64,000 nt of DNA from a bacterium (GCA_905221505.1 CAJNDL010000001.1:62001-126000), one strand, 5' to 3'. Positions 1 through 10,604 are shown, counted from the stretch's first letter. Translations and numbers: made by a program. Notes: generated by a model not told the origin, from the sequence alone.

Positions 1-1
1 A

Positions 2-229
2 GAACAAGTCTTGAAAAACATTGGTGCTATTTTGGCAGAAGCAGGAACAGATTTTGACCATGTGGTCAAAACAACTTGCTTCTTGAGCGATATGAACGAC
101 TTTGTTCCTTTTAATGAGGTTTACCAAACGGCCTTTAAAGAGGAATTTCCAGCTCGTTCAGCTGTAGAGGTAGCTCGTCTTCCTCGTGATGTAAAAGTCG
201 AAATCGAAGTCATCGCAGAGATTGGATAA
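2..229 (+). CDS. RidA family (YjgF/UK114) enamine/imine deaminase, 3' part
   Basis: Only the last 75 codons are in the window; the reading frame is open to the left edge, so the start lies outside. The visible part ([40 protein letters not shown]) matches the C-terminal two thirds of the small RidA fold, with the conserved Arg of the ARSAVEV segment that binds the substrate carboxylate. Family members hydrolyse reactive enamine/imine intermediates made by PLP enzymes and act as cytosolic trimers. An intrinsic terminator follows directly, so it is probably not cotranscribed with rapZ. Confidence 0.9.
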   Translation, partial: EQVLKNIGAILAEAGTDFDHVVKTTCFLSDMNDFVPFNEVYQTAFKEEFPARSAVEVARLPRDVKVEIEVIAEIG

Positions 230-236
230 GCTAGTT

Positions 237-263
237 GAAGTTTGGTTCGGCCAAACTTCTTTT
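237..263 (+). terminator. Intrinsic terminator after ridA
   Basis: Nine-base-pair stem GAAGTTTGG / CCAAACTTC around a TTCGG loop, followed by TTTT. It sits 8 bases after the RidA stop and ends 17 bases before the rapZ start. Confidence 0.8.
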
Positions 264-280
264 GATATAAGGAGAAAAAG

Positions 281-1171
281 ATGACAAAGAAACAACTTCA
301 CTTGGTGATTGTGACAGGGATGAGTGGTGCAGGGAAAACCGTGGCCATTCAGTCTTTCGAGGATTTAGGCTATTTTACCATTGATAATATGCCACCGGCC
401 CTCTTGCCTAAATTTTTACAGTTGGTTGAAACAAAGGATGACGACCATAAGTTGGCCTTGGTAGTGGATATGCGTAGCCGTTCTTTCTTCTCGGAGATTC
501 AAACTGTTTTGGACGAGCTGGAAAATAAGGAAGAACTGGACTTTAAAATTCTCTTTTTGGACGCAGCAGATAAGGAATTGGTCGCGCGCTACAAGGAAAC
601 CAGACGGAGTCACCCTCTAGCAGCTGACGGACGGATTTTAGATGGAATCAAGCTGGAGCGTGAACTCTTGGCGCCTTTGAAAAATATGAGTCAAAATGTG
701 GTGGATACGACAGAACTCACTCCACGTGAACTGCGTAAAACCATTGCAGAGCAGTTTTCAGACCAAGAGCAAGCCCAGTCTTTCCGTATCGAGGTCATGT
801 CTTTTGGCTTTAAATATGGAATCCCGATTGATGCAGATTTGGTCTTTGATGTGCGCTTTTTGCCAAATCCATATTATCTTCCAGAACTGAGAAACCAAAC
901 GGGTGTGGATGAACCAGTGTATCACTATGTCATGAACCATCCAGAGTCCGAAGACTTTTATCAACATTTGTTGGCCTTGATTGAACCGATTTTGCCAAGT
1001 TACCAAAAGGAAGGTAAGTCTGTACTAACCATTGCCATGGGGTGTACTGGTGGACAACACCGTAGTGTGGCCTTTGCTAAACGTTTGGCGCAAGATTTAT
1101 CCAAGAATTGGCCTGTCAATGAAGGACATCGCGATAAAGACCGAAGAAAGGAAACGGTAAACCGTTCATGA
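281..1171 (+). CDS. rapZ: RapZ/YvcJ nucleotide-binding protein (RNase adapter family)
   Basis: 296 residues, the usual family length. The Walker A motif GMSGAGKT is at residues 13-20 and a C-terminal GCTGGQHRS motif is typical of RapZ. In E. coli RapZ binds the GlmZ small RNA and controls glucosamine-6-phosphate synthesis. In Gram-positives (YvcJ) it hydrolyses nucleotides and its RNA role is less clear; work in Bacillus links it to competence. The ATG is preceded by a strong AAGGAGAAA site at about 269-277. Its last codon overlaps the yvcK start in an ATGA arrangement, so translation is probably coupled. This rapZ-yvcK-whiA order is a hallmark of Firmicutes. Confidence 0.95.
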   Translation: MTKKQLHLVIVTGMSGAGKTVAIQSFEDLGYFTIDNMPPALLPKFLQLVETKDDDHKLALVVDMRSRSFFSEIQTVLDELENKEELDFKILFLDAADKELVARYKETRRSHPLAADGRILDGIKLERELLAPLKNMSQNVVDTTELTPRELRKTIAEQFSDQEQAQSFRIEVMSFGFKYGIPIDADLVFDVRFLPNPYYLPELRNQTGVDEPVYHYVMNHPESEDFYQHLLALIEPILPSYQKEGKSVLTIAMGCTGGQHRSVAFAKRLAQDLSKNWPVNEGHRDKDRRKETVNRS

Positions 1172-2145
1172 GAAAACCAAAGATAACGGTGATTGGTGGA
1201 GGGACTGGAATCCCCGTCATTCTAAAAAGTCTACGGGAAAAAGATGTGGAAATCGCTGCTATCGTAACGGTGGCAGATGATGGTGGTTCTTCAGGTGAGC
1301 TCCGAAAAAATATGCAGCAGTTGACACCGCCGGGTGATCTCCGCAATGTTCTTGTAGCTATGTCGGATATGCCTAAGTTTTATGAGAAGGTCTTTCAGTA
1401 TCGCTTTTCTGAGGATGCCGGAGCCTTTGCTGGTCATCCACTGGGAAATCTCATTATCGCTGGCTTGTCAGAAATGCAGGGTTCGACCTATAATGCCATG
1501 CAGTTACTAAGCAAATTTTTCCACACAACTGGGAAGATTTATCCTTCCAGTGACCATCCTTTGACTCTTCATGCAGTCTTTCAGGATGGGACGGAAGTGG
1601 CTGGCGAGAGTCATATTGCAGACCATCCGGGCATGATTGACCATGTCTATGTGACCAATACCCTTAACGATGATACACCTCTGGCTAGCCGTCGAGTAGT
1701 GCAGACCATTCTTGAAAGTGACATGATTGTCTTAGGACCAGGTTCTCTCTTTACCTCGATTTTGCCCAATATCGTGATTAAAGAAATAGGGCAGGCGCTT
1801 TTGGAAACCAAGGCAGAAATCGCCTATGTCTGCAATATCATGACCCAACGTGGGGAAACGGAACACTTTACAGATAGCGACCACGTGGAAGTCTTGCATC
1901 GTCACCTTGGTCGCCCTTTTATCGATACTGTTTTAGTGAATATTGAAAAAGTGCCTCAGGAATACATGAATTCCAATCGTTTTGATGAATACTTGGTGCA
2001 GGTGGACCATGATTTTGCTGGTCTTTGTAAGCAAGTTCCACGTGTGATTTCATCCAACTTCCTTCGTCTGGAAAATGGAGGTGCCTTCCACGATGGGGAT
2101 TTGATTGTGGATGAGTTGATGCGGATTATACAGGTGAGAAAATGA
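1168..2145 (+). CDS. yvcK: YvcK family gluconeogenesis/morphogenesis factor
   Basis: 325 residues of the CofD-like/UPF0052 family. The N-terminal Rossmann-type loop [12 protein letters not shown] and the downstream [12 protein letters not shown] are the sugar-nucleotide-binding signatures. In Bacillus and Listeria YvcK binds UDP-sugars and is needed on gluconeogenic carbon sources and for normal envelope growth. Overlaps rapZ by 4 bases at its start and whiA by 4 bases at its end, so all three are expected on one mRNA. Confidence 0.95.
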   Translation: MRKPKITVIGGGTGIPVILKSLREKDVEIAAIVTVADDGGSSGELRKNMQQLTPPGDLRNVLVAMSDMPKFYEKVFQYRFSEDAGAFAGHPLGNLIIAGLSEMQGSTYNAMQLLSKFFHTTGKIYPSSDHPLTLHAVFQDGTEVAGESHIADHPGMIDHVYVTNTLNDDTPLASRRVVQTILESDMIVLGPGSLFTSILPNIVIKEIGQALLETKAEIAYVCNIMTQRGETEHFTDSDHVEVLHRHLGRPFIDTVLVNIEKVPQEYMNSNRFDEYLVQVDHDFAGLCKQVPRVISSNFLRLENGGAFHDGDLIVDELMRIIQVRK

Positions 2146-3053
2146 GTTTCACAGTAGCAGTAAAAGAAGAAATCTTAGGTCAACACCATCTGAGCCGGCA
2201 TGAATTATCTGCCATTATCAAGATGTCTGGTAGTATTGGTCTCTCGACTTCGGGTCTGACCTTGTCAGTCGTGACAGAAAATGCCAAACTAGCTCGTCAC
2301 CTCTATGAGTCCTTTCTCCACTTCTATGAAATTAAATCGGAAATCCGTCACCACCAACGGAGCAATCTTCGCAAGAATCGAGTCTATACTGTTTTTACAG
2401 ATGAAAAGGTGCAGGAATTGCTGAGTGATTTGCACTTGGCCGACTCCTTCTTTGGTCTGGAAACAGGTATTGATGAGGCAATTTTATCAGACGAGGAAGC
2501 AGGCCGTGCCTATCTCTGTGGCGCTTTCTTAGCAAATGGCAGCATTCGTGATCCTGAGTCAGGTAAGTACCAGTTGGAAATCAGTTCTGTTTATCTGGAC
2601 CACGCGCAAGGGATTGCCTCACTTCTCCAGCAATTTTTACTAGATGCCAAGGTACTTGAGCGCAAGAAGGGGGCTGTGACCTATCTCCAGCGAGCTGAAG
2701 ACATTATGGACTTCTTGATTGTCATTGGAGCCATGCAGGCGCGTGATGATTTTGAGCGAGTAAAAATTTTGCGAGAAACCCGTAATGACCTCAATCGGGC
2801 CAATAATGCCGAGACAGCTAATATCGCTCGGACAGTTTCTGCCAGCATGAAGACCATCAACAATATCAGTAAAATCAAAGATATCATGGGATTAGAAAAT
2901 CTTCCAGTGGATTTGCAGGAAGTGGCGCAGCTGCGGATTCAGCACCCAGACTACTCTATCCAACAGTTGGCAGATAGCCTCAGCACCCCTCTGACCAAAA
3001 GTGGTGTCAACCACAGACTTAGAAAGATAAATAAATTAGCCGATGAACTATAA
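2142..3053 (+). CDS. whiA: WhiA, DNA-binding protein with LAGLIDADG-like fold
   Basis: 303 residues. The N-terminal half (residues about 1-200) has the degenerate homing-endonuclease-like fold without catalytic acidic residues; the region near residue 127 reads [13 protein letters not shown], typical of WhiA. The C-terminal HTH includes [12 protein letters not shown] and [15 protein letters not shown]. In Streptomyces it controls sporulation genes; in Firmicutes it is linked to cell division and chromosome segregation. Last gene of the rapZ-yvcK-whiA operon, followed immediately by a hairpin terminator. Confidence 0.95.
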   Translation: MSFTVAVKEEILGQHHLSRHELSAIIKMSGSIGLSTSGLTLSVVTENAKLARHLYESFLHFYEIKSEIRHHQRSNLRKNRVYTVFTDEKVQELLSDLHLADSFFGLETGIDEAILSDEEAGRAYLCGAFLANGSIRDPESGKYQLEISSVYLDHAQGIASLLQQFLLDAKVLERKKGAVTYLQRAEDIMDFLIVIGAMQARDDFERVKILRETRNDLNRANNAETANIARTVSASMKTINNISKIKDIMGLENLPVDLQEVAQLRIQHPDYSIQQLADSLSTPLTKSGVNHRLRKINKLADEL

Positions 3054-3089
3054 AACCACGAATCCTATGTGACTCGTGGTTCTTTTTTA
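3054..3089 (+). terminator. Terminator between whiA and the convergent reductase gene
   Basis: Stem AACCACGA / TCGTGGTT followed by a T-rich run. The minus-strand reductase gene stops at 3087-3089, so its stop lies in the T-run. A short A-run on the left side may let it work weakly in both directions. Confidence 0.8.
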
Positions 3090-4055
3090 TAAACTGGTTG
3101 AGTGTTTTGGTTGTACTTTTTGCTCAGGGTCGATGTAGTTGATGGCATTGTTGACAGCAGTTGGAGCTTCTCCCAGTCCTGTCGCAATCAAATCAATTTT
3201 TCCGTCATAGTAGCAGCAGTCACCGATAGCATAGATACCTGCTTGGCTAGATTCTTGCTTGCTGTTGACGATAATCTTGTGGCGGTTGAGGTCGAGCCCC
3301 CAGTTTTTGAGGTTACCGACCGAAGATTTGAAACCATAGTTTACAAAGAGGTGGTCTAGGTCAATTGTTTCGGTTTCATCAGATTTGACTTTTGTGATTT
3401 CAAGTTTATCGAGCGTTTTTCCATCTCCAAGGAGTTGGCTTGGGACGAATGGTGTTTTGATGGTCACAGATGATTCCTGTAAGGCTTGGACACTGTGCTC
3501 CAAGGCTCGGAAATTATCTCTGCGGTGGACAAGCGTAGTTGGTGCGATTTTTTCAAAAGCCAAAGCCCAATCCACAGCTGAGTCTCCCCCACCAAGAATC
3601 GTCACTTTCTTACCAGCATATTGCTGAATGTTGGAAACGTGGTAGTGGATATTTTCATAGCCCTCAACGCCTTCTAGTTCCAGCGGACGTGGTTTAAAGG
3701 CACCGCCACCCATAGCGATGATAACAGTTTTAGACAGGTGACTTCCTTTAGAAGTTGTAATTACAAAGCCTTGATCTTGTTTTTCAATCTCAAGAACCGT
3801 TTCATTGAGATGAATAGGGGTATCAAAGCCATTTAATTGCTCGATTAGACGGTTAGTCAACTCTTCTCCAGTCAGATTTGGGAAACCTGGAACATCTAGG
3901 ATTTCCTTTTCAGGATAGAGAATAGCAGGCTGTCCACCTAGCTGGGGAAGAGAGTCAATGATTTGGACCTTGGCTTGGCGTAGGTTGGCGTAGAATGCTG
4001 CAAAAAGCCCAACAGGACCACCACCTACAATGGTAATATCATATAGTTGAGACAT
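3087..4055 (-). CDS. Ferredoxin/flavodoxin--NADP+ reductase, thioredoxin-reductase-like type (YumC)
   Basis: 322 residues. The N-terminal FAD-binding GGGPVGLFAAFYA and the central NADPH-binding ILGGGDSAVDWA place it in the pyridine nucleotide-disulphide oxidoreductase superfamily. The CxxC redox pair of thioredoxin reductase is absent, which supports the YumC-type ferredoxin/flavodoxin reductase reading. The C-terminal GIYAIGDCCYYDGK is the FAD pyrophosphate-binding end. The ATG is preceded by AAAGGAGA, and upstream on the minus strand is TGATAAAAT, an extended -10 box. It is monocistronic and converges on whiA. Confidence 0.9.
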   Translation of the reverse strand: MSQLYDITIVGGGPVGLFAAFYANLRQAKVQIIDSLPQLGGQPAILYPEKEILDVPGFPNLTGEELTNRLIEQLNGFDTPIHLNETVLEIEKQDQGFVITTSKGSHLSKTVIIAMGGGAFKPRPLELEGVEGYENIHYHVSNIQQYAGKKVTILGGGDSAVDWALAFEKIAPTTLVHRRDNFRALEHSVQALQESSVTIKTPFVPSQLLGDGKTLDKLEITKVKSDETETIDLDHLFVNYGFKSSVGNLKNWGLDLNRHKIIVNSKQESSQAGIYAIGDCCYYDGKIDLIATGLGEAPTAVNNAINYIDPEQKVQPKHSTSL

Positions 4056-4148
4056 GGTTTCTCCTTTGTTTTTTCTAGTCAGTTTATTTTATCATATTTT
4101 TTCTTTAATTTAAAATGAAGTAGGATAGGGAAAAAAATGTCAGAAAAA

Positions 4149-4157
4149 TGGTATAAT
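4149..4157 (+). promoter_or_regulatory. Extended -10 promoter of cdaA operon
   Basis: TGGTATAAT (TG at 4149, TATAAT 4152-4157) without a good -35 box. It lies downstream of an in-frame ATG at 4137, so that longer start cannot be on the mRNA. The true start is the ATG at 4194 behind GAGGAGAC. Confidence 0.8.
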
Positions 4158-4193
4158 AGAAAGGAACGTGTTTGGACAGAGAGGAGACAGCAG

Positions 4194-5051
4194 ATGAACT
4201 TTCAACAATTATCCAACCTGCAATATTGGACTAGCTTGTTTTCTAGTCCTTGGAGTATTGCCATCAATTTGTTTGATATTTTGATTGTGACCTATATTTT
4301 ATATCGTTTTACAAAAGCGATAGCTGGTACCAAGATTATGATTTTGGTGCGGGGGGTCTTGATCTTTGTATTAGCCCAGGTTGTGGCCAATATCCTTGGT
4401 TTAACAACGATTTCTTGGTTGATTAATCAGATTATCACTTATGGGGTTATTGCTGCGGTTGTTATCTTTTCTCCAGAGATTCGGACTGGATTGGAACGCT
4501 TGGGAAGGGCGGCAGATTTCTTTTCTACTACTCAAATTAGTGCAGAAGAGAAAATGATTCGTGCCTTTGTCAAGTCAGTTGAATACATGAGCCCTCGTAA
4601 GATTGGTGCTCTGGTTGCTATTCAACGAGTTCGGACCTTGCAAGAATACATCGCGACAGGAATTCCCTTGGATGCCAAGATTTCAGCAGAACTCCTCATC
4701 AATATTTTTATTCCCAACACTCCCCTACATGATGGAGCTGTGATTATCAGAGAAAATCGGATTGCAGTCACCTCTGCCTATCTGCCCTTGACAGAAAGTA
4801 CAGGAATTTCCAAGGAATTTGGGACCAGACACCGAGCGGCTATTGGTTTATCAGAAGTATCCGATGCCTTGACCTTCATCGTCTCAGAGGAAACAGGTGG
4901 CATTTCTATTACCTATAATGGGGTCTTCAAGCATGACTTGACTCTTGAAGAATTTGAAGCAGAGCTACGAACAATTCTTTTGCCAGCTGTTGAAGAAAAA
5001 GTCAGTTTCAAGGACCGTTTGCTAGGAGGTTGGAAATATGAGAAAAAATAG
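4194..5051 (+). CDS. cdaA: Diadenylate cyclase CdaA (c-di-AMP synthase)
   Basis: 285 residues from the ATG at 4194. Three N-terminal membrane helices (residues about 20-95) precede the DAC catalytic domain. The two diagnostic motifs are present: DGA at residues 180-182 in PLHDGAVIIREN, and RHR at 212-214 in GTRHRAAIGLSE. It condenses two ATP into cyclic di-AMP, which in streptococci controls potassium uptake, turgor, wall homeostasis and competence. The cdaA-cdaR-glmM order is conserved in Firmicutes, and the CdaR and GlmM proteins bind and modulate CdaA. Confidence 0.97.
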   Translation: MNFQQLSNLQYWTSLFSSPWSIAINLFDILIVTYILYRFTKAIAGTKIMILVRGVLIFVLAQVVANILGLTTISWLINQIITYGVIAAVVIFSPEIRTGLERLGRAADFFSTTQISAEEKMIRAFVKSVEYMSPRKIGALVAIQRVRTLQEYIATGIPLDAKISAELLINIFIPNTPLHDGAVIIRENRIAVTSAYLPLTESTGISKEFGTRHRAAIGLSEVSDALTFIVSEETGGISITYNGVFKHDLTLEEFEAELRTILLPAVEEKVSFKDRLLGGWKYEKK

Positions 5052-5802
5052 TCTATATATCATTTCATCTCTCTTTTTTGCTTGTGTCTTATTTATCTAT
5101 GCAACGTCAACCAACTTTCAAAATAGCAATACCGCAAGGCAGGTCAAATCAGAAACCTATACCAATACGATAACGAACGTTCCTATCGATATTCACTATG
5201 ATGATGACCAGTATTTCATTAGCGGATTTGCATCAGAAGTTTCAGTGGTATTAACCGGAGCTAATCGTGTGACCTTGGCCAGTGAAATGCAGGAGAGCAC
5301 TCGTAAGTTTAAGGTAACTGCTGATTTAACGGATGCCAGTGTTGGAACGATTGAAGTTCCCTTGAACATTGAAAATCTTCCTAGTGGATTAACCGCTGTG
5401 GCTACACCTCAAAAGATCACAGTGAAAGTTGGGAAGAAGGTTAAGCGAGATGGGATGATTGTTGTGCCGCAAGTTGACCAAAGCCAGATTGATCCCAAGC
5501 TACAACTTGATAGTGTAACCGTGTCAAATGAACGCGTTTCGGTCACAACTGACCAGGAAACATTGGCTAAGATTGACAAAGTTATTGCGCTTTTACCAAC
5601 CAGCGAACGAATTACAGGTAACTATAGTGGTTCGGTACCTTTGCAGGCAATCGACCGCAACGGGGTTGTCTTACCAGTAGTGATCACTCCGTTTGATACG
5701 ACAATGAAGGTGACTACAAAACCTGTATCACCAAGTTCAAGCACAAGCAGTTCGTCGGAGACATCTTCGTCAACGAAAGCAACTAGTTCAAAAACGAATT
5801 AA
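5038..5802 (+). CDS. cdaR: CdaR (YbbR-domain) regulator of diadenylate cyclase
   Basis: 254 residues. One N-terminal membrane helix (residues about 6-23) anchors an extracytoplasmic part. YbbR-like beta domains follow (for example residues 40-120 and 120-215, both with the IDIHYDDD / ITVKVGKKVKRDG type pattern). The C-terminal tail is almost entirely Ser/Thr (residues about 230-254), unusual but common as a wall-spanning tail in streptococci. It overlaps cdaA by 14 bases. CdaR proteins bind CdaA in the membrane and tune its activity. Confidence 0.92.
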   Translation: MRKNSLYIISSLFFACVLFIYATSTNFQNSNTARQVKSETYTNTITNVPIDIHYDDDQYFISGFASEVSVVLTGANRVTLASEMQESTRKFKVTADLTDASVGTIEVPLNIENLPSGLTAVATPQKITVKVGKKVKRDGMIVVPQVDQSQIDPKLQLDSVTVSNERVSVTTDQETLAKIDKVIALLPTSERITGNYSGSVPLQAIDRNGVVLPVVITPFDTTMKVTTKPVSPSSSTSSSSETSSSTKATSSKTN

Positions 5803-5826
5803 AAATAGAAAAAGGATTTTATAAAA

Positions 5827-7179
5827 ATGGGTAAATATTTTGGGACTGATGGAGTCCGTGGAGAAGCTAACGTAGAATTAACGCCGGAATTGGCCTTTAA
5901 GCTAGGACGTTTTGGAGGCTATGTTCTTAGTCAACATGAAACGGAAGCACCGAAAGTCTTTGTAGGACGTGATACACGTATTTCAGGAGAAATGCTAGAA
6001 TCTGCCCTGGTAGCAGGTCTCCTTTCAGTTGGTATTCACGTATACAAACTAGGCGTTCTGGCAACACCAGCAGTAGCTTACTTGGTTAAAACTGAAGGAG
6101 CAAGTGCCGGTGTCATGATTTCTGCTAGCCACAACCCAGCCCTTGATAATGGGATTAAGTTCTTTGGTGGTGATGGTTTCAAACTAGATGACGAAAAAGA
6201 AGCAGAAATTGAAGCCTTGCTAGATGCTGCGGAAGATACTCTTCCTCGTCCAAGTGCAGAAGGTTTGGGAACCTTGGTAGATTATCCAGAAGGCTTGCGT
6301 AAGTACGAAGGATATCTGGTTTCAACTGGAACTCCACTTGAAGGAATGAAAGTTGCCTTGGATACAGCTAATGGAGCAGCTTCTACAAGTGCCCGTCAAA
6401 TCTTTGCAGATCTTGGTGCTCAATTGACGGTTATCGGGGAAACACCAGACGGTCTTAACATCAACCTTAATGTTGGTTCTACGCACCCAGAAGCCCTTCA
6501 AGAAGTGGTCAAAGAAAGCGGGTCAGCTATCGGTTTGGCCTTTGACGGAGACAGTGACCGTTTGATTGCTGTTGATGAAAATGGTGATATCGTTGATGGT
6601 GATAAAATCATGTACATCATCGGAAAATACCTTTCTGAAAAAGGACAATTGGCTCAAAATACAATCGTGACAACTGTTATGTCTAACCTTGGTTTCCACA
6701 AGGCCTTGGACCGTGAAGGCATTAACAAGGTAGTCACTGCAGTTGGCGACCGCTATGTTGTTGAAGAAATGAGAAAATCAGGCTACAATCTCGGAGGAGA
6801 ACAGTCTGGTCACGTGATTTTGATGGATTACAATACCACAGGTGACGGTCAATTATCTGCAGTCCAATTGACTAAAATCATGAAGGAAACTGGTAAAAGC
6901 TTATCAGAGTTGGCCGCAGAAGTAACCATTTATCCACAAAAATTAGTCAATATCCGAGTGGAAAATGCCATGAAGGAAAAGGCTATGGAAGTACCAGCTA
7001 TCAAGGTCATTATCGAGAAGATGGAAGCTGAAATGGCAGGGAATGGCCGTATCCTTGTTCGCCCAAGTGGAACAGAGCCTCTTTTGCGTGTTATGGCAGA
7101 AGCGCCTACAATAGAAGAAGTAGACTACTATGTTGATACCATCTCTGATGTAGTTCGAGCTGAAATCGGGATTGACTAA
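5827..7179 (+). CDS. glmM: Phosphoglucosamine mutase GlmM
   Basis: 450 residues, full length. The catalytic phosphoserine loop is [12 protein letters not shown] (Ser near residue 101), the metal-binding loop is AFDGDSDRL, the sugar-binding loop is GGEQSGHVI, and the phosphate-binding loop is [12 protein letters not shown]. It interconverts glucosamine-6-P and glucosamine-1-P for UDP-GlcNAc, feeding peptidoglycan and teichoic acid synthesis. It lies 24 bases after cdaR behind AAAAAGGATTTT. In other Firmicutes GlmM also inhibits CdaA directly, linking precursor supply to c-di-AMP. Confidence 0.97.
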   Translation: MGKYFGTDGVRGEANVELTPELAFKLGRFGGYVLSQHETEAPKVFVGRDTRISGEMLESALVAGLLSVGIHVYKLGVLATPAVAYLVKTEGASAGVMISASHNPALDNGIKFFGGDGFKLDDEKEAEIEALLDAAEDTLPRPSAEGLGTLVDYPEGLRKYEGYLVSTGTPLEGMKVALDTANGAASTSARQIFADLGAQLTVIGETPDGLNINLNVGSTHPEALQEVVKESGSAIGLAFDGDSDRLIAVDENGDIVDGDKIMYIIGKYLSEKGQLAQNTIVTTVMSNLGFHKALDREGINKVVTAVGDRYVVEEMRKSGYNLGGEQSGHVILMDYNTTGDGQLSAVQLTKIMKETGKSLSELAAEVTIYPQKLVNIRVENAMKEKAMEVPAIKVIIEKMEAEMAGNGRILVRPSGTEPLLRVMAEAPTIEEVDYYVDTISDVVRAEIGID

Positions 7180-7211
7180 ATCCTAGAAAACTAGATGAAA
7201 ATAAAAATTTA

Positions 7212-7230
7212 TGGTACAATAGCTTATAAT
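7212..7230 (+). promoter_or_regulatory. Promoter region of DUF1149-degV unit
   Basis: Two overlapping -10 candidates: extended TGGTACAAT (TACAAT 7215-7220) and TATAAT 7225-7230. They stand 23-33 bases before the ATG at 7253. I cannot tell which is used. Confidence 0.6.
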
Positions 7231-7252
7231 ATTGTAGCCAAGGGAGAAAGAC

Positions 7253-7627
7253 ATGAATCTTAAACGTGAACAAGAATTTGTTAGTCAGTATCATTTTGAT
7301 GCGCGTAATTTTGAATGGGAAAATGAAAATGGAGCTCCTGAAACCAAGGTGGATGTGAATTTCCAATTGCTCCAACATGACCAAGAAAATCAAGTGACTT
7401 CCTTGATTGTCATCTTGACCTTTATGATTGTATTTGATAAGTTTGTCATTAGTGGAACAATCTCACAAGTAAACCATATCGATGGCCGTATTGTCAATGA
7501 ACCAAGTGAATTGAGCCAAGAAGAAGTGGAAACATTGGCTCGTCCATGTTTGAACATGCTTAACCGTTTGACTTACGAAGTAACTGAAATTGCATTAGAC
7601 TTACCAGGAATCAATTTGGAGTTCTAA
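7253..7627 (+). CDS. DUF1149 family protein
   Basis: 124 residues, cytosolic, acidic, with no signal peptide. The sequence ([53 protein letters not shown]) fits DUF1149, a small lactobacillales family with a SecB-like beta fold. The C-terminal helix pattern resembles SecB, so a chaperone or substrate-binding role is possible but only inferred. The ATG follows GGGAGAAAGAC. degV starts one base after the stop, so the two are cotranscribed. Confidence 0.8.
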   Translation: MNLKREQEFVSQYHFDARNFEWENENGAPETKVDVNFQLLQHDQENQVTSLIVILTFMIVFDKFVISGTISQVNHIDGRIVNEPSELSQEEVETLARPCLNMLNRLTYEVTEIALDLPGINLEF

Positions 7628-7628
7628 T

Positions 7629-8477
7629 ATGAAACTAGCTGTTATTACAGATTCCTCTGCCTATCTCAGTGCAGAGACCTTACAGAGAAAAGATTTATTT
7701 GTCTTGGATATTCCTGTCAATATTGATGGTGAGGAGTATGTCGAAGGCATCAATCTGACTGCTGAGGAATTTTACCAAAAAATGGCTCAGGCTTCTGAAT
7801 TGCCTAAGACCAGTCAACCAAGCATTGCCAAGTTAGATGAAATTTTAACCTCGCTCAAAGAACAAGGCTATACCCATGCCTTGGGGCTTTTCCTATCTTC
7901 TGGAATTTCAGGTTTTTATCAAAATATTCAGTATATGGTGGATGATTATGAGGGCTTGACCATTGCTTTTCCAGACACTTTGATTACAAGTGCTCCGCTG
8001 GGTATTATGGTTGAAAGTGTCTTTAACTGGCGCGACCAGGGCGATGATTTTGCCATTATTCAGGATAAGCTAGCTATTCAAATCAGTCACACATCTGCTT
8101 TTATCATGGTGGATGATTTGGACCACTTGGTTAAAGGTGGACGCCTTTCAAATGGAGCTGCGATTTTGGGCAATCTGCTAAGCATTAAACCTATCCTTTA
8201 TTTCAATGACCAAGGTGTGATTGAAGTTTACGAAAAAGTTCGTACTGAGAAGAAAGCAACCAAACGTTTAATTGAAATTATCAAGGAAGCAACGGCTTCA
8301 GGTCAATATCGGGTCATTGTCATTCATGGAAATGCTCCTGAAAAGGCTGAAGAATTGCGTCAACACTTGCTTGAATCTGGAGTGGGTACGGATATTTCAC
8401 TTGCTACATTTGGTAGTGTCATTGGGACCCACCTAGGAGCAGGAAGTATTGCTCTAAGTTATATTCCAGTGATTTAG
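7629..8477 (+). CDS. DegV family fatty-acid-binding protein
   Basis: 282 residues, the usual DegV length. The N-terminus [12 protein letters not shown] and the [12 protein letters not shown] loop contain the Thr/Ser residues that hold the fatty-acid carboxylate in FakB-type proteins; the C-terminal part has [13 protein letters not shown]. FakB proteins present exogenous fatty acids to the FakA kinase for phospholipid synthesis. Streptococci carry several DegV paralogues with different acyl preference, so the exact FakB number cannot be assigned from sequence here. It starts directly after the DUF1149 stop. Confidence 0.85.
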   Translation: MKLAVITDSSAYLSAETLQRKDLFVLDIPVNIDGEEYVEGINLTAEEFYQKMAQASELPKTSQPSIAKLDEILTSLKEQGYTHALGLFLSSGISGFYQNIQYMVDDYEGLTIAFPDTLITSAPLGIMVESVFNWRDQGDDFAIIQDKLAIQISHTSAFIMVDDLDHLVKGGRLSNGAAILGNLLSIKPILYFNDQGVIEVYEKVRTEKKATKRLIEIIKEATASGQYRVIVIHGNAPEKAEELRQHLLESGVGTDISLATFGSVIGTHLGAGSIALSYIPVI

Positions 8478-8505
8478 TTAGCACTTCTAGATTAATTAAG
8501 AAGGT

Positions 8506-8629
8506 TTTGTATCTTAGAAATTGAACAAGGACTACTTGCCTCTTGAAAAAAGATGTCTGTCTTGCCTTTTGTGGAAAGTCAGCGTCATTCCCTATTTTCA
8601 TGGGCAGCTAAGGTCCTTTGTATCTTAGA
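8506..8629. repeat. 13-bp direct repeat bracketing the degV-dapB gap
   Basis: TTTGTATCTTAGA occurs at 8506-8518 and again at 8617-8629; the similarity extends left as AGGTTTTG versus AGGTCCTTTG. The 98 bases between hold no credible gene; the only open frame is a lysine/phenylalanine-rich minus-strand frame. The gap may be a decayed insertion with a duplicated junction, or a small regulatory element. Confidence 0.5.
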
Positions 8630-8640
8630 CAGGAGTAGAG

Positions 8641-9408
8641 ATGAGTATTCGAGTAATTATTGCTGGTTTTAAGGGAAAGATGGGGCAAGCTGCTTGTCAG
8701 ATGGTCTTGGCTGATCCAGACTTGGACTTGGTAGCAGTTTTGGATCCTTTTGAATCTGAGTCAGAATGGCAGGGAATTCCTGTTTTCAAGGATAAGGCTG
8801 ATTTAGCAGGCTTTGAAGCGGATGTCTGGGTAGATTTTACTACTCCAACTGTTGCCTACGAAAATACACGCTTTGCTCTTGAAAATGGCTTTGCTCCAGT
8901 AGTTGGAACGACTGGCTTTACTAGTGAAGAAATTGCAGAACTAAAAGATTTTTCTCGTGAACAAGATTTGGGTGGCTTGATTGCTCCTAACTTTGCCTTG
9001 GGTGCTGTCTTGCTTATGCAATTTGCAAAGCAGGCTGCCAAATATTTCCCAAATGTGGAGATTATCGAGCTCCATCATGACAAGAAAAAGGATGCTCCGA
9101 GTGGAACAGCTATTAAGACAGCTGAGTTGATGGCGGAAGTTCGAGAGTCTACTCAGCAAGGTGCGCCTGATGAGGAAGAATTGATTGCAGGTGCCCGTGG
9201 TGCTGACTTTGATGGCATGCGTATTCACTCAGTTCGTTTGCCAGGTTTGGTAGCCCATCAGGAAGTCATCTTTGGCAATCAAGGAGAAGGATTGACCCTC
9301 CGTCATGACTCCTATGATCGCAGCTCCTTCATGACAGGGGTGAATTTGGGAATTAAAGAAGTTGTCAAGCGTCATGAGCTTGTCTATGGATTAGAACACT
9401 TATTATGA
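8641..9408 (+). CDS. dapB: 4-hydroxy-tetrahydrodipicolinate reductase DapB
   Basis: 255 residues. The nucleotide-binding loop is [12 protein letters not shown]. The catalytic region is [15 protein letters not shown], with the conserved His pair and Lys. It reduces HTPA to tetrahydrodipicolinate with NAD(P)H in the lysine pathway. This organism uses lysine in its wall (see murE), so DapB serves both protein and peptidoglycan lysine. The ATG follows AGGAGTAGAG. The end overlaps cca by 4 bases (ATGA). Confidence 0.95.
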   Translation: MSIRVIIAGFKGKMGQAACQMVLADPDLDLVAVLDPFESESEWQGIPVFKDKADLAGFEADVWVDFTTPTVAYENTRFALENGFAPVVGTTGFTSEEIAELKDFSREQDLGGLIAPNFALGAVLLMQFAKQAAKYFPNVEIIELHHDKKKDAPSGTAIKTAELMAEVRESTQQGAPDEEELIAGARGADFDGMRIHSVRLPGLVAHQEVIFGNQGEGLTLRHDSYDRSSFMTGVNLGIKEVVKRHELVYGLEHLL

Positions 9409-10604
9409 GATTAACGCAAATGCCTTCTGAATTTCAGAAGGCTTTACCAGTATTAGAAAAAATTAAAGAAGCAGGCTTTGAAGCCTATTTTGTTGGGGGC
9501 TCTGTTCGAGATGTCCTTCTCAATCGCCCTATCCATGATGTGGATATCGCAACGTCTTCTTATCCAGAAGAGACCAAGCAGATTTTTCCGCGAACAGCTG
9601 ATATCGGAATCGAGCATGGAACTGTCTTGGTCTTAGATGGGGATGAGGAGTATGAGGTAACCACCTTTCGGACAGAAGATGTCTATGTGGATTATCGAAG
9701 ACCCAGTGCGGTTTCCTTTGTGCGTTCGCTAGAAGAAGACCTCAAACGCCGTGATTTTACAGTCAACGCCTTTGCCTTGGATGAGACAGGGGAAATCATT
9801 GACTTATTCCATGGTTTAGAGGATTTGGAAAATCAAGTCTTGCGAGCAGTTGGAGTGGCTAGTGAACGTTTCAACGAAGATGCTTTGCGGATTATGCGTG
9901 GCTTCCGTTTTCAGGCCAGTCTCGGTTTTAAACTTGAGCCAGAAACTTTTGAAGCTATGAAGACTTTGACACCACTTTTGGAGAAAATTTCTGTAGAACG
10001 TACCTTCGTTGAGTTTGATAAACTCTTACTGGCTCCGTTTTGGAGAAGGGGCTTGGCTTCCATGATTGAGAGTCAAGCTTATGATTATCTTCCTGATATG
10101 GTAGCTAGTCAGGACAAGCTTAACAGACTGTTTGAGTTAGAGACCGATTTTACCTTTGAATCTTCTGAACAAGCCTGGGCAGCTCTTTTGTGGGCTTTGG
10201 AGATTGAAAATGCACAGCCATTTTTGAAAGCTTGGAAGACATCACGACAATTTGCCAAGCAGGTACAGGATTTGCTGACTATTTTGGCTCTGCGTGAAAA
10301 GGGAGAATTGAGCAAGCGCGATTGTTACCGCTTTGACTTGGCTTTGCTTTTACAGGCTGAAAATCTTCGTCAGGCTCAAGGAAAAGAAGTCAACCCACAA
10401 GCTATCACAGAAACCTACCAGAGTTTGACCATTCATGATAAGAAAGAAATTCAGATTAATGGTGGCATTTTGATTAAGGAATATGGCTATCAACCAGGGC
10501 CAGACTTGGGAGAGATTTTAACAGAGATTGAGTATGCCATTGTCGATGGAGAATTGGAAAATGACCGTCAAGCAATCCATGCTTACCTGAGGGAGAAAAA
10601 ATGA
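9405..10604 (+). CDS. cca: CCA tRNA nucleotidyltransferase
   Basis: 399 residues. The nucleotidyltransferase head has [11 protein letters not shown] followed by the catalytic DVD of [10 protein letters not shown]. The motif [15 protein letters not shown] and the nucleotide-selecting [12 protein letters not shown] (E..R) are class II CCA-enzyme signatures. It adds or repairs the 3' CCA end of tRNAs from CTP and ATP without a template. It is placed between dapB and an ABC-F gene, with 4-base overlaps on both sides. Confidence 0.95.
   Translation: MRLTQMPSEFQKALPVLEKIKEAGFEAYFVGGSVRDVLLNRPIHDVDIATSSYPEETKQIFPRTADIGIEHGTVLVLDGDEEYEVTTFRTEDVYVDYRRPSAVSFVRSLEEDLKRRDFTVNAFALDETGEIIDLFHGLEDLENQVLRAVGVASERFNEDALRIMRGFRFQASLGFKLEPETFEAMKTLTPLLEKISVERTFVEFDKLLLAPFWRRGLASMIESQAYDYLPDMVASQDKLNRLFELETDFTFESSEQAWAALLWALEIENAQPFLKAWKTSRQFAKQVQDLLTILALREKGELSKRDCYRFDLALLLQAENLRQAQGKEVNPQAITETYQSLTIHDKKEIQINGGILIKEYGYQPGPDLGEILTEIEYAIVDGELENDRQAIHAYLREKK

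Noticed and set aside
4137-4193. Longer in-frame start for cdaA
   Set aside because: It lies upstream of the only good -10 box (4152-4157), so it would not be transcribed; the ATG at 4194 has a strong ribosome site.
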